From: Paragordius varius
Lineage: Eukaryota > Nematomorpha
NCBI GenBank assembly: GCA_964247055.1
Contig: OZ176056.1
Location: forward strand, 4,588,001 to 4,652,000
Direction: 5' to 3'
DNA length: 64,000 nt
Each line of letters begins with the position of its first letter. The first letter of the stretch is position 1. The notes beneath the pieces were generated by a model, which had not been told where the DNA came from, made no database searches, and saw only the letters and a list, made by a program, of their open reading frames with translations. Positions 36,225 through 49,470 of the stretch are shown here, one piece after another. The translations under genes were made by a program, and so were the position numbers.

Positions 36225-37641
36225 TTGCAGTTTTTGGCGGGTAGCTCCTTACCCATGGGCAGGTATAAAAAAGCGTTGGGCAAATTTTTGCCTTTATATG
36301 GGGAATATCTGGTATCATGGATTCCATATGTTCATCGAACTTCTATGAAATATTGCTTCCAAACTAAAAAATTGTTCTATGGCTGCGCATTTTTCAGGGC
36401 ATAAAACTTTACTTGGCGACTCATTGAAATAACCCCCTATACTAAAATATTTGTTTTTTAAGGGGTAATAAATGTTTTAGATTCTTATTGAACTCACATA
36501 GTCTTATAGGTTTTCTGAAATTTGGCTCCAAAACGCTGTATCGATATGGTGACTCAGTACACGGGTATCCCCCTAACCAGGGGCGAAACAACAAAACGCT
36601 CGATTAAATTGTTTGCCTCAATTCGGGTAATATGTTTGATTCCATATGCTCTCGTGGGATTTCGACCTCAAAACTAAAATCATTCTATGGTGGCGCATTT
36701 TTCAGGGCAAGGGCCTAATTAAGGGGTAATAAATAAAAGCGCTCTACTTAAATTTTTGCCTTTTACGGGTAATATTTCAAGCCCTTTTTGAACTCATATG
36801 GACTGATAAGTTTTCTGAAATTTGCCTCCAAAGTCACGCTTTATCGATATGGTGGCGCAGTTGTAGGCGGGTAGCCCCCTACACAGAGGCCAGAAGTTCG
36901 TTAAAAAAATTTCCTTTACATGGGAATACCTGGATTCCTCATTCATGCTACATGTTCTTAATAGTTTTTGGAAGAATTGCTTCAAAACTAAGTAATAGTT
37001 CAATGATAGCGCATTTTTAGGGCGTAAAGGGCCTGATTAACAGCTAATTAAAAAAACCGCACGACCTATATTTTTCCCTTACGGGTAATATTTCAGGCAC
37101 CTATTGAACTCATATGACGTGTTTGAAATTTAGCCCGAAAGGCAAGTTATTTCGATATTACGGGGCAGTTTTTAACGGGTATCTCTTTACCCAGCAGCCT
37201 ATAAACGCAAGACTAAAATTTTTGCCTTTAACAGGATATCCTCATTTATTTTTTACGGTTTTATACCTTAAGCGAAATATAAATTATTTTTGTGGACTTA
37301 AATTTTTGGAAAAAAATGGCATTTTACGGAGGAGCAGGTAAAAAGAGGGCCTTATTTAAAAAAGCGAGCCGGCTATGTTCGGCGCAATCAAAAAAAAGCA
37401 AAAAAATCTAAAATCGAACGGTTCTACACATTTTCCGGAAAATTGTTTAAAAGACTCTATTTAAAACCCGTTTTTTGCACGGGGTGGGTCCGAATGGGGG
37501 CGTAATTCAAAAAAAGGGCGAGGCTATTGTCGGGGCATTCATTAATGATTATTTTTTTTGACATTTGGATTTGAATGGGTCTACCGGTTTTCCGGAAAAC
37601 AGATTACAAAGCCAGCATTTTCTATTTTATAAATATAAAGA
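36225..37641 (-). mobile_element. Long Helitron H with internal degenerate repeats
   Basis: Minus-strand 5' end A|TCTTTATATTTATAAAATAG at 37641, then the standard body to about 37190. It continues leftwards through about four diverged units of 250-300 bp, marked by GGCGCAGTT...GCGGGTAGC, AAATTTTTGCCTTTTACGGG and GTTTTCTGAAATTTGCCTCC. The CTAG end was not found, so the left border is approximate. Confidence 0.7.
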
Positions 37642-40116
37642 TTAACAAATAAATTTTTACAATTTGTATCATGTTAATTCCTTTATTCTATTTATTTTTT
37701 GACTAAAGCGTGATTTAAATTTGACTAATACCAGTAAAAATTAATTAATTTCTGGAGCGTTTTAACCGTAATTATTTTGATATTCATTTTATTATAAAGC
37801 TTTTAGCTTTTGACTGATATATGATTTATAATTTTTGGTCACCTGTGATTCTTCCATTCTCAACTTAAAATAGGGATTAATTAAACTGCAAATATCTTTT
37901 CCAATCATTAATAAAAATAGTCTAATTTATAAACACCATTATTTTTGAAGTAGTTTTATTGGACTGAATTCAAAAATCGCCATCATATGGTTATTATCCG
38001 ACGATCATTTTGTAAAATGATTGCAAAGCTTAACTTCAAATAAATTTTCTAGGCGTTTTTACAATATAAATTGCCGAAAGGAATTAAGTGTTCAAAACAA
38101 AATTTATTAACTTGACAATATAATTGATTATTTTACAGCAATTAATAGTTATTAATAAAAAGGTTGTTGGTCACCAAACAGCTTTAGGAACATGTATAAG
38201 TTAAAAAATAAATATTTATAAATAATTTCATCTAAAATATCTTGGACAAATTACCTTATATTATATCTTTACATATTATATTTAAAATACTGTATAAAAT
38301 TTTAAACTACGGTAAAGTTTTTTTAAAACTAATTATTTTAAATTGTTTTAAAATGAAAAATGTAATATGTAAATAATCATTTTCTAAGTGAACAAAACTA
38401 ATTAATTATTATTTGGAAAAACCCTTTATTTAAACAGTTAAATTTTCTTATCATTGTTTCATAATTTTGGCAAACTTACAAATTTTATGAAAAAAATATA
38501 ATTTAACCAATTATTTAATAACATGGTTTAAATAAATTTTTAATTATAGACAAAAGTTATTTTCACGGTGCAAAAATATATTCCCAATCACGCTTTTAGA
38601 AATTGAAATCATTTATTTTGTGCTCACATAAATAAATTATTGTTTTATTATTACTTATCTTAATATTATTTTCAATGCCAAATTGCAACAAAACTCCTTA
38701 AAAACAAATCATTATCATTTATAATAAAGGATTATAAAAGATAGGAATGATAGTAAGCAAAATTATTATGTTCAAGGGAGGGACTTTTGTGAAAAAAAAC
38801 CGTCATGATTGTATTGATAATATGCAATTTGGCCCAAAATTAAAATAAACATAATGGTATTTTTATGAATATAATATATATACTTGGCAGAATGTAGTGT
38901 TTTATGCGTGAAAAATAAACGATTTTATAATTCAATTTTTAATTTTTATATGACGCTCGAAGGGAAGGGCATAAACTTTATTGAATATCTTGAAACCTAA
39001 TTTGAAAGAAATATCTTAATGATTAATATAAATGCTAAAAATTATTGCCTTTTGCGGTTATATAAATTAATTATTTTATACACTAATGTAACGATTTCTT
39101 TTCATGTGTATGCTTTTTACGCTTATTATTTTTGTGCACATACACACACATATATATAAAAACCAGTTTAAACAGGTTACAATATGCATAGATATAACGT
39201 TGTATAGAGAAACATTGTATATATGTATAAAATATATTGATAATACAATAAAATAGTTTTTTATGCCTGCTACTGAAAAAAAATAAAATAAATTCAATAT
39301 CACGCATAATAATACACAATTTTGATTTCTTCTAACCTAATTGCATCACAAAAAACATATAGTAAATATTGAAAAATTTCTGTAAAACATTGTTATAAAT
39401 TCTAATCCATTGAACAAGACTATCAATTCAAACTGCTCATTACTGGTTTCTGATATAAATTTTGTGTGACAGAAAATTTTGTATATAAAGACTTTCAAAT
39501 ATCCACAATCTATCATTCTATCATTTTTTCGCGGACACCTTATTATCGTTACTTTTATCATCAAATTACAATTGTCCCCATTTCTCTTACTTAAGCGTAT
39601 TTGTTTAAGATTAACGACAGAATACGTCGATTTGCAGTATTTTTGTACAAATATTACAGCATATTAAATAATCTTACAACTCATAAAATCCACCACATTT
39701 TTGGACATTTATTACTCTTTGGATAGAAAGTGATAAAACGTATTCTGATACATTGCCAAAAAGGTAAAATTATAACAAATATATATATAGTAAAAACATT
39801 TCATCAATTTTATGTCAAATATTTTGTTTTTGAAACTTTATTTCAAGTAACAATTTTATATTCATGTATTATTTATACTAGTAGTCGTTTTATGCGTGTA
39901 GAGATATATATTGATTTTATGCTTACTTTATTTTATACTCAGTTATCTTACGCTTAAACACAATTTTACCAATTTTCCTCTTTGGTATTTACAAAAATAA
40001 TAACACATTGTAAGATTTTGCGTTTCCCACAACAACATATATTAATGCGACGATTTTTTTCCCTTAAATTTTAGGTTTTAGAAGTCTTGGAAAACAAACA
40101 TATATAAATACTCATC
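37642..40116. other. Intergenic region upstream of the acetyltransferase gene
   Basis: About 2.5 kb of AT-rich sequence with only short overlapping frames. Just before the gene, TTTTTTCCCTTAAATTTTAG at about 40054-40074 is a strong acceptor-like site 42 bases before the ATG. Confidence 0.5.
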
Positions 40117-43018
40117 ATGAGTTCAACCGAGTTATATAGTTCTTATGAGGCTTCTTGTTGTACACCAAACACACCAGAATGCTTGGCTCAACACAGGACA
40201 GGTCTCACAGATTGTTGTTTTGTTGGGACGGCGGCTAATACAGCACCCCCTATAATTTTGGGTTTATTACAAACTTTATCTGCATCTACTTCATCACACC
40301 TGAATAGCAATAATTCCAACAATAATATAATTAATTCCACCGACATGTCATTAGGGGAGGCTACTGATAGAAATAATCAACAAAAGTACCTCACAGTAGG
40401 TTCGGGGTACATATCGGCCCTTACATCGTATTTAACTAATCCGGCCCAAAGTATATTTGCTTGTTGGGCTTCGTCCTTTGGTTCTACGCCCAACAACACG
40501 AATACCAAAAAGGGATTTGAACAAATGGAAACAACATACCCTGCTAAAAATAATTTATTGATGAATGATTTGCTGATAAACAAGAATAACAATTATGCCA
40601 CCACAGGTAGTATAAATAAAAAATCCTTTCCTCCCATAGTTTTCACCAAGAACTCTTCATTGGAATCGTATAAAAATGGCAATAATAATAATTTTAATTA
40701 TAATATGGAAATTTCTTCAGATAGTCAAAATAATTCAAATTTTGTTCCAACGAATAATGATAGGTAATCATTATTTTAGGAAATTTAAAACCAATGTTTA
40801 AATTTACTTTGAAATGAATTTTTAAGGAAATTATTATTTTATTAGGCAAACTACACTCCCTAGTTTTGGAGGAGATTATTGCAACAATCCTCTCCAAGAT
40901 TTGTTCATTAATAGTTTTAGTAAAGAAATGCTTAATGAAAATGATCAGAATACCACTTTATACTCCAATAATAATTATAATGATTTCAATGAAGATCGTT
41001 CACAAAATTTTACATTTAATATAATATGTGAAAGCCTCAACAATACATTAAATCAATCTGAAGAAAGGTTTAAAACATCAGAGGATTCACCGTCTCCTTC
41101 ATGCAAAAATCGTTTTTCAGTTTCACGCCTCCCAGTTCAAAGTGGTAATAAAGGTTTAATATTTTTTTTAAACACATATATTTCCTGGATACAAATTTTA
41201 AAATGTTTAAATATATTTACGAAATTAGCAGATCAAAATCGTATTCAACCGATAAAGTTTGAATGCGATTCTACCTTTTCATATTATGTCCGAAATGCTA
41301 TCACAGAAGAAATAAGCAACATTTGCCATTGGCGTGCTAAAGATTTTGGTTACGGTTCTCATTGGAATTATCTACAGATCCTATATATTTCCTACCCTTC
41401 GGGTTGGTTCGTAGCTTCAGATGAACAAAACAACATCATAGGTATCTATATAAACACTAAAAAATAATTATATAGAAAAAATTTGATATATTAAAGAGGT
41501 ATATTATAAGCATAAATGGTCAAAATTTTTTAAATGTTCAATCATAGTTTTAAAAACCCTATCGTCTGCCTTTTTTTTATATTTTTATTAATATATATTT
41601 TGATAATTAAACTATCATTTTTCGTTTTTACTGTAATTAATTTCACTTTTGTAAGGAAACATCTTTGTCATGAATCTAACACCGACTTTGGCTTTCGGTG
41701 GTTTGTATTGCGTCAAAAAAGAGTATCGATGCCGCGGAATAGGTGGAAAGTTATGGGAACAGCGAAAATCTTTTATAGCTGATCGAAATCTTGGCGTGAA
41801 TGCTGTAAAATCGCGAATTGGCCCAAATACAAAACTTGGCATGTTTGTTGATTTCAACAGTAAGTATTGGTTATTTTTCCATTTCGTTAGGATAACTATT
41901 AGTTGTGCTCTGCTATTTAATTAGGAAACCGCTCGTATTATATCGGAAAAACTTCCATTGATTTTGCTTATACGGTTTAGATTTTTTATAGTTTTCAAGG
42001 CTCCTTAGTTTTTAATTCCAAATTACTGCCAACCATACTGTTTATTTTCAAAATATATAAAAACCGCATTTTTTTAACGATTAAGATCTATTCTCGTCAA
42101 GCTTCCGCTTAGTTATATTTATATTTTTGCATACTAGTTAATCGATATCGTGCTACTATGGATGAAGAAAAATACTCCATTATCAAATCCGTATGTGATC
42201 AATTAAATTATCAATACATTTATGAACGGGTACCTTTTATTACTCAAACTCAAATTGACCAAATATCTGATGCTAATTGTAAATTGTCTAATACTAATAA
42301 ATACTTTGTATTATCTTACAATAATAATAATATGTCCAATAATGAGATTAATTATGGGACTGGGTGCTCTCGCCAAAGTTTTAAGATATTATTTGGTGAC
42401 ACACCCAAAGAAAATCATAATTTTTATCTTTCAATGAATGATATAAACTCGGACAGTATTAACCAGCATATAATGAATAAATTATTACAATTCGACACAC
42501 ATATGCATGGTGGTATTCAAAGGAACCAATTTTTATACCAATTAATGAATTCACCCAATGTTAAAATGTTATTAGCAATCAAGGTTAATCATTTCATCAA
42601 CGATGAAAATACGGATTCATTATCTATTGATTTGGACATACTTGGATACGGTATTTTACGGCCCCGGTATACTGGGTATACTATTGGACCGCTTTATGCA
42701 GTAGAACGAGGTACAGCGCAAACTTTACTCTTTAATCTGTTGCTTGGCGTTCCGATCGATTCACCTTTCGATTTTATGATTGTACAACCAGAAACTCCAA
42801 GTAATTCACTACTAGAGCTCTTAAATAATACGGATTCTGCAGCAGACGACATTCCTATACCAATCAAATGGGAATCTACCCAAACTATGTCGGAAATGAC
42901 TCAATTATTAGCATTACCGTTGGAAACTACCTTACATCGTATGTATAGTAAAGAAAGAGTTGATATCCCATTAAATAATATATATTGTATTATTAGTTCT
43001 GAAGCATTTTTGTGCTAA
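40117..43018 (+). CDS. GNAT acetyltransferase with DUF1248-type N-acetyltransferase and C-terminal domain
   Basis: Exons 40117-40763, 40846-41441, 41656-41859 and 42138-43018 join in consistent phases to about 775 residues. The first ~340 residues are Asn/Ser-rich and show no domain. The GNAT fold begins near IPVKFECDS-like IQPIKFECDSTFSYYVRNAI and reaches LAFGGLYCVKKEYRCRGIGG, whose R-C-R-G-I-G-G is the acetyl-CoA pyrophosphate loop. The last exon has DILGYGILRPR and YTIGPLYAVERGTAQTLLFN, the pattern of the second domain found in DUF1248 (YitH/HolE-like) proteins that are frequent in nematodes. The substrate is unknown. A 75 bp segment (41154-41228, GT...AG, no stop) in exon 2 may be a further intron. 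AATAAA at 43299. Confidence 0.85.
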
Positions 43019-43447
43019 TTAAGTATCATGCCCAAAGACCTATTCAATCAAATATTTAATAGTTTTGGGAAACGTTTCATAATACAAATCATCGTATTCA
43101 TTATATCCTATTGTAGCCAATTATCTTTATCTGTCATCAAAAATCATTACATATTTATTGAAGCCACATTCCAATCCTTTTTTTGGCAAAAAGTGATTTT
43201 AGACAACCTTTATATACCCGTTTTACTGTTAAAGCAATATATTAAGGCATAGTAGTTTATAAATTATTATTTTACATATATAAACCTATATATTTACCAA
43301 ATAAATTTATATTATAACATTTATTTACTGCTTTTTGATAAATTCTTGTTAAAACGTATGTTTCAAAATTTTTTTATTCATTTAAAACAAATTAATTTTT
43401 TAACTAATGGGGGTAAATCAATATTTTCGCGTCAAACCATTTAAAGT
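43019..43447. other. 3' flank of acetyltransferase gene
   Basis: Contains AATAAA at 43299-43304, a possible polyadenylation signal about 280 bases after the stop. A 74-codon open frame at 43028-43252 has no recognisable features and probably lies in the 3' UTR. Confidence 0.5.
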
Positions 43448-43676
43448 ACCATTTACAGTTCAAATTCACCCTTGATCGAACAATTTAAATTAACCCTAAA
43501 ATAGATTATGTGTTTTTTAAGTTATTTTATAATTTTTAAAATATGAAATTATGTTTATAATTAATATAATGCTGAAAAAATAATAAAATATGTCGTAAAA
43601 AAATATTTTATATTTATGATGAGTTATATTATCCCGAAAACACATAATTTATTTTTAGGGTTGAATTGTAAATAGT
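43448..43676. mobile_element. MITE M1, copy c
   Basis: Starts ACCATTTACAGTTCAAATTC with ACCCTTGATCGAAC, ends GGGTTGAATTGTAAATAGTA; about 229 bp. Best-preserved left terminus of the family. Confidence 0.8.
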
Positions 43677-44544
43677 ATATATTTTGTATCTACATAAAAA
43701 GGTCCTTCTTATAAAATCACCATACGCTACTGTATAAAAATGAGTATTGTAATTATTCGGATAGATTCATAGAAATATTTCGTTTCATGAGATGTTATTT
43801 GGTGACTGAAATTTAAAAGGCAGACACTGTGATAATACCGGCCAATATACTTAATGATGTATTTATATAATGGATCATTTTTAATTGTTTTTGATACTTT
43901 TATCAATAAGTTTTCATCCGCTCTAACAATATAAAATGTTTTAGTAGAAATTAAGCTAACGTCTTATTACACATCATACAACCTATATAATATCTATTAT
44001 TGTGAGTAAATATTTGGAAAGGTATTAGTTTTGTTTGTTATAATTTTTTATAACCTACATCATATTGATCGTATATTACGTTGGTTTTGATCTAAAAAAC
44101 AAAAAAACTGTCAGTACATGTCAAAATTTGGCACAATATCAAAATAATGGTTGGTGATTGATTCAAACTAAGTTATTATTATATAAGTCTACATAAATGA
44201 CAAGAAAGATATGAGAAAAACAGTCCATTTTCTCTACAGAAAGAAATATGCATTTACATACAGGGTAATTACATCAGTTTTGTTTATCGGTTTTCTTTGT
44301 AAATTTTTTGTTCATAAATGATATTTTTGTAATTTTTCTATAAAACCATTTCCATCTTATATTTTTTTTTAATTTTTATTTATTTTTTAATTTTCTGCTT
44401 TCCCTCGGGGAAAATTAGGGAATCAGTTTTATTTTCATTTTCCACAAGGACAAACATGCCAGTTAGTTAACGATCGTCATCACCCGGAAGGAATCGCTGA
44501 GCGAGTTAAATAATAAACAAGTTTAATTAAAGTTTTTATAAATA

Positions 44545-44735
44545 TATCGTCTTAGATGGTTTGGACCTACAGAAAAAGTGATGAGTAAAAAATTGATAAA
44601 TACATTGTCGAAGATAAGAGGGGAAGTCGGCGCCCTATAATGCTGTGCATAGATACGGTTCAAAGGGATAATGCAAATTTAACTTAAAAACACAAAGATG
44701 CGATAGATAGGTTCGACAGTGTACATATATGCCCA
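44545..44735 (+). pseudogene. LINE reverse transcriptase tail fragment
   Basis: Plus-strand reading gives RLRWFGPTEKVMSKKLINTL, the LRWFGHV.RM.....KK.. tail found at the end of many LINE reverse transcriptases, and further on KHKDAIDRFDS, comparable to KAEDAIDRVLWRDR in the 20885-21560 fragment. Stops interrupt it. Confidence 0.6.
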
Positions 44736-44819
44736 AAAGAGTGATCTTAAATGTATTAGTAAAGGTCTTGCAAAATTATTATTTAATGATAAGATAACTA
44801 TATAAATATTATTTAAATA

Positions 44820-45440
44820 TTTAGCACGGGCATCTAAAATCTTATGGTTTCCTCAAAAATGGTCTAGTTTTCTTACAAATAACGCAAAAATTCCGAAATT
44901 CGATAGTAATTTATAATATGTAATAGAATATGACATTAAAACGAATTTATGAGAGGTTGCATTTTTCGCTTGAGATATAAATTTTTAAAAATTTGTTGGA
45001 GCGTATTTTATTGTGGAGCATAGTGAAAACAGTAGAAACGCACTTAAAAATATTATAAAAATAATTTTATGATAATTATATGATAAATATATGATGCTGT
45101 AGATTTTTATCACCTCTGAGTTTTGATTAAAAGATATGATTTTCTTCCAATTTAAGTAAGATAAAAATGTGTTTATACAATGGCTACTTAAATTGAAAAC
45201 GATGAGATATTTTAATCAAAATTCAAAAGTGATAGTTATGTTCAGCATAATCAAATTATATAGAGAAAATGCGTTTTTAAACAGTTTTCCACCCTTTTCA
45301 CCATCCAATATATAAAAAATTTAACAAACTATACACTTTCTCTGATGTCATAATCCAACATATAAAATTATTATCGCGCAATCGCCGCATTTTTGAGTCT
45401 TTTATAAAGACTCTATTTTTATGGAGGCTAAAAATGCGAA
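44820..45440. repeat. Old AT-rich repeat R4, second location
   Basis: Shares TCTAGTTTTCTTACAAATAA-like and GATGCTGTAGATTTTTATCA blocks plus CACCTCTGAGTTTTGATTAA with 18850-19430. An inverse of the same string (TTAATCAAAATTCAAAAGTG) follows at about 45210, so the repeat is internally palindromic. Confidence 0.45.
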
Positions 45441-45477
45441 ACCTTCGGAGTCATCTCATTGCGCACAAAATCGGCAA

Positions 45478-46990
45478 TCTATATATTTATAAAAATGGAA
45501 AATGCTGGCTTTGTGATCTGTTTCCGGAAAACCGGTAGAGCCATTCAAAAAAGAAAAAATAATGAATGCCCGACAATAGCTTTGTTTGAATTAAGCCGCC
45601 AGTTCAGGCCCGCCCCATGTTATAAAACGGTTGATTTTGAAAACACAAGTCCACAAAAGTCGTGTCTTTGAGACAATTTTCCGGAAAACGTGTTAGACCA
45701 TTCAATTATATGATTTTTTTACCTATTTTCGATTGCGCCGAACATAGTTGGCTCGCTTTTTTAATTAAGGCCCTCTTTTTGCCTGATCCCCCCCGTAAAA
45801 TGTCATTTTTTTTCAAAATAACCAAATTTACAAAAATAATTTTTTGAATCTATTTTTTGCCCAGGGCATGAGACCGAAAAAATTCGATGAGGATCAAGAA
45901 TTCTCCATTGAAAGGCAAAAATTTTAGTCGTGCGTTTTTTATAATGACAGGGTAAGGAAATACCCGCTAAAAACTGCCCCGTCATATCGAAATAGTGTGC
46001 CTTTGGGGCTATATTTTAGAAAACCTACACGCCATATGAGTTCAATAGGTACTTAAAATATTACCCTTAACAAGGCAAAAATCTAGTTCATGTGGTTTTT
46101 TAAAATTAGCCGTTAATTAGACCCTTCACGTCTTGAAAAATGCTCCACTATATGATTTTTCCCAAAAATGAGTGCATATGATCAATCATGCCAAGTATTC
46201 TCCGTAAAAAGGCAAAAATTTTAATCAAGCGCTTTTTTGTATCAGCCTCTGGGGCCTAAACTACGCCACCATATCGAAATTGCGTTATTTAGAAGTTAAT
46301 TTTCAGAAAACTTACCAGGCCATATAAGTTTAATAAGGACATGAAATATTACCCTTAAAAAGTTTTATAAATTGGCCACTAATTAGGCCCTTGAATGATG
46401 ATTCCAGGAATTCCCCTTATAAAGATATTTTTTTATCGAAGATCTTTTATATGTCGGCCTGGATTAAACGCCAAAAATTGCGGCACCATATCGATACAGT
46501 ATGACTTTGGAGGCAAATTTTAGAAAACCTATGATTCTAAAGGGAATATATGGAATCCATGAAAGTTCCAGATGTTCCCCATATAAAAACAAAAATTTAG
46601 CCCGACGCCTGTTTTTATACCTCCCAAACTACCCGCCAAAAACTGCGCCATTATCAAAAAATTTATGAAGCCAGATGAGCTCATTAAAAGCTTGAAATAT
46701 TACCCGTAACTAGGTAAAATTTAAGGTCAGCCTTTTTATTTAGCTGTTAATTTGGGGTTTTTATGCCCTAAAAATACGCCATCATATAACGATTTTGTTA
46801 GGTATTTTTTTGAATAGCCCATGAGACAATGGTATCAAAAATGATTTCAATTATTTGCCCTATACAGAAAATTTACAGCGCTTTTTCCACATAAATCTAT
46901 GGGTAAGGGTACCGGTTTAGAACTGAGTCGCCATATAAAATGGCGAGGTTTTGGAGCTAATTTTCAAAAAACTTAAGAAGCCATCAGTTA
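45478..46990 (+). mobile_element. Long Helitron H with internal degenerate repeats
   Basis: 5' end A|TCTATATATTTATAAAAATG at 45478. The standard body runs to about 45960. It continues through four to five diverged units marked by GCCAAAAACTGCGCCA, CCATATCGAAATTGCG, GAAAACCTATGA and GAAATATTACCCGTAA. Opposite strand to 36225-37641 but the same order of internal units. The 3' CTAG end was not found; right border approximate. Confidence 0.7.
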
Positions 46991-47334
46991 AACAATTTTT
47001 GGGGAATTTGTAAATCATTCTTTCTTTCAAAAAAGGGACCACAAATGATTACTTTTTATATCCCTTGTTCTCAGCTGTGTCACAATTTCAAAATAAAACT
47101 TTTGACCATGATTTCGTAAAACAATAATCTGAAAATAAATTCAATGATGATTGAATATTAACTTTAATAAGGGGCAATTTAATTATGGCCGATTTCCAGT
47201 AAGCAATATTTGTGCCTTTGCAAAAACCCGTACAAGAATAATTACAGACATTCTTTTTATCAGGATATTTTGTTGACACTGTATTATATATATAAAATAT
47301 ACACATTTTATAAAAATATTTTTTAGTCAATTTC

Positions 47335-47530
47335 GTCACCGTGTATATCACAGAAAAAACCGTGCATTATAGATATCAAGGTGTATCAAGAAAAGAGGAC
47401 GCAGCAGACCACGTCGCTACTGTCCACAAGAGACGTCTCTTGCTGCCCTTTCATACACCAATAAATAGTGGCTCAGTGACAGTCATCTAGTAGCGTCCAA
47501 GTCGGGTTAACATCTAGGGATACAATATTA
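47335..47530 (+). repeat. GC-richer block, possibly a tRNA-derived SINE remnant
   Basis: GTGGCTCAGTGACAGTCATC resembles an A box and GTCGGGTTAACATCTAGG loosely resembles a B box about 35 bases later. The upstream half contains GACGCAGCAGACC and GAGACGTCTCTTGCTGCCC. No acceptor-stem pairing is visible, so it is not a functional tRNA. No second copy was found in the window. Confidence 0.3.
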
Positions 47531-47702
47531 TGTTTTATATGGGCCATGTATAAATAAAATAATAAATTATTTGGTATAGACTACTATTATACAGATAAAT
47601 AAAATCTTATGGGCCTTATTTTATATAATTATACATGGTTCAATCTTGTAGTATCCAATAACATTCTTTAAAATATAACGCTATACATCAAACTTAATTT
47701 AA

Positions 47703-48858
47703 CACTTCGATTTAATTTGGGGTATCTAAATACCCCAGACTAAATTTGAGTTAGGATTTTTTAAAAACTACTGAAGGAAACGGTCCCAATTTTTATGGTT
47801 CTATCCTAATAAAAATTATATAAATATGTTAAAATATCTAAATAAAATTTTGTTTTGAAAAAAAGTTCCATGTCAAACAACTTCGACGCCATTTTTATTT
47901 TACAAAATTTTTGCAAAATATCGTCTTCATTTAACACTTGGATACAACACACTCAATTTAGTCCATCGATTCAAATTGGGGTAGTTGGATACCCCAGACC
48001 TGTTTATAATCAAATACTTAAAGAAGTATGGAAGGAATCAAAACCATGACAAAATTTTGCACTTATATAACATTAATAAACCTAAATATATAAAAAATTT
48101 TATTCAAAAATACTTAATATTACTTATTTGCTAAAACCAAAAGGTAAAAATTTCGTCAACGTGACATGTGTCAAATTGTAAAATTAGAAAATAATACAAA
48201 ATAAACCGCTTTTTCTATTTCTATCAATGTAAAATGTAATTTATATAAAAAATTAGCTTTAGTTTTACCCTTAAAATTAAATGAAGACGATATTTTGCAA
48301 AAATTTTGTAAAATAAAAATGGCGTCGAAATAGTTTGAGATGGAACTTTTTTTACAAAACAAAATTTTATCAAGCTATTTTGGCATATTTATATAATTTT
48401 TATCAGGATAGAAGCATAAATTTAAATTGGGACCGTTTTCTTCAATCTTTTTTAAATATATTAATTTAAATTTAGTCTGGGGTATTTAGATACCCCAATT
48501 TGAATCGAAGTGTTAATTTTAAGGGTAAAATTTAAGCTTTTTTTATTTAAATTACATCCAACATAGATAGAAATCAAAAAAGCGGTTTAGTCCGTAGTAT
48601 TTTTCAATTTTACCATTCCACACATGTCACGTTGACAAAATTTCTACCTCTCGGTTTTAGCTAAAAATAAGTAATATCAAGTATTTTTAAAGAAATTTTT
48701 TTATATATTTCGTTTTATTAATGTTATATAAGTGCACAATTTCGCCATGGTCTTGATTCCTTCCATAATTTTAAAGAATTTAATTTGAAACAGGCCTGGG
48801 GTATTTAACTACCCCAATTTGAATCGAAGGACTAAAATGAAGCTGTTGTATCCAAGTG
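47703..48858 (-). mobile_element. piggyBac-type MITE P (outer copy, interrupted)
   Basis: Flanked by TTAA at 47699-47702 and 48859-48862. Minus-strand ends are CACTTGGATACAACAGC at 48858 and CACTTCGATTTAATTTGG at 47703. Another P element (47935-48512) is inserted within it at a TTAA. Confidence 0.85.
47935..48512 (+). mobile_element. piggyBac-type MITE P (inner copy)
   Basis: 578 bp, ends CACTTGGATACAACACAC and (inverted) CACTTCGATTCAAATTGG: inverted repeats of about 14 bp. It is bordered by TTAA on both sides (47931-47934 and 48513-48516). Joining the outer copy's flanks across one TTAA restores the uninterrupted family sequence, showing the target duplication directly. Confidence 0.9.
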
Positions 48859-48862
48859 TTAA

Positions 48863-49464
48863 TGAGTGCATATTTATCATACTGTTACAGTATTTATTTT
48901 GTTTAATACGCTTTTTAAAATACTCTTTTTTGATTAGAGTGTGTTTTGCTAGTGAAATTAGATTTCCGTTTTTTATGCTCTAGGTCATTTTTTTAAATAA
49001 AATTCCAGTTGGTATCCAAAAATATCTCTGATAACTAAATCAATTTTCAACTGTTAAAATATTAAAACAACATTTAAAGATCAATAATATTCATTTTTTC
49101 TTCATCCATCAATTTTTCAATTAAAATAACTTCTCTCTTTGTAAGATCGTCGCATTTGTTTTCCTCATCTTTTATCTATGTATTTCAGTCTTTATAATAA
49201 CCACACTTAGATTTTGCTTAAAGTTTTATCTTGAAAAACGTCTAAAACTTAATGTTGAGCATTCGTCATATTATATTTTTAGATTTTTTTGATTTCTACC
49301 AACAAATCTAAAGTAGCTAATAGATAAAATTAAATAAATTTAGATTTGTTGTTTGCCAGTTTTTTTATAAATAATAAAATGTATAAAGAAACATTAAAGG
49401 TATAAAAATAATTTTCTTAATTTTACACTTTAAAAAACTAAAATGATTATATGAATGGTGACAT
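48863..49464. other. NDUFB2 upstream region
   Basis: AT-rich, no gene or repeat end recognised. Confidence 0.5.
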
Positions 49465-49470
49465 ATGCAC

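Noticed and set aside
39076-39957. Several overlapping 62-78 codon frames on both strands
   Set aside because: Composition-driven frames in AT-rich DNA, with no motifs, splice structure or conservation visible.
43028-43252. 74-codon hydrophobic frame after the acetyltransferase
   Set aside because: No homology recognised and T-rich composition gives hydrophobic chance frames; better explained as 3' UTR.
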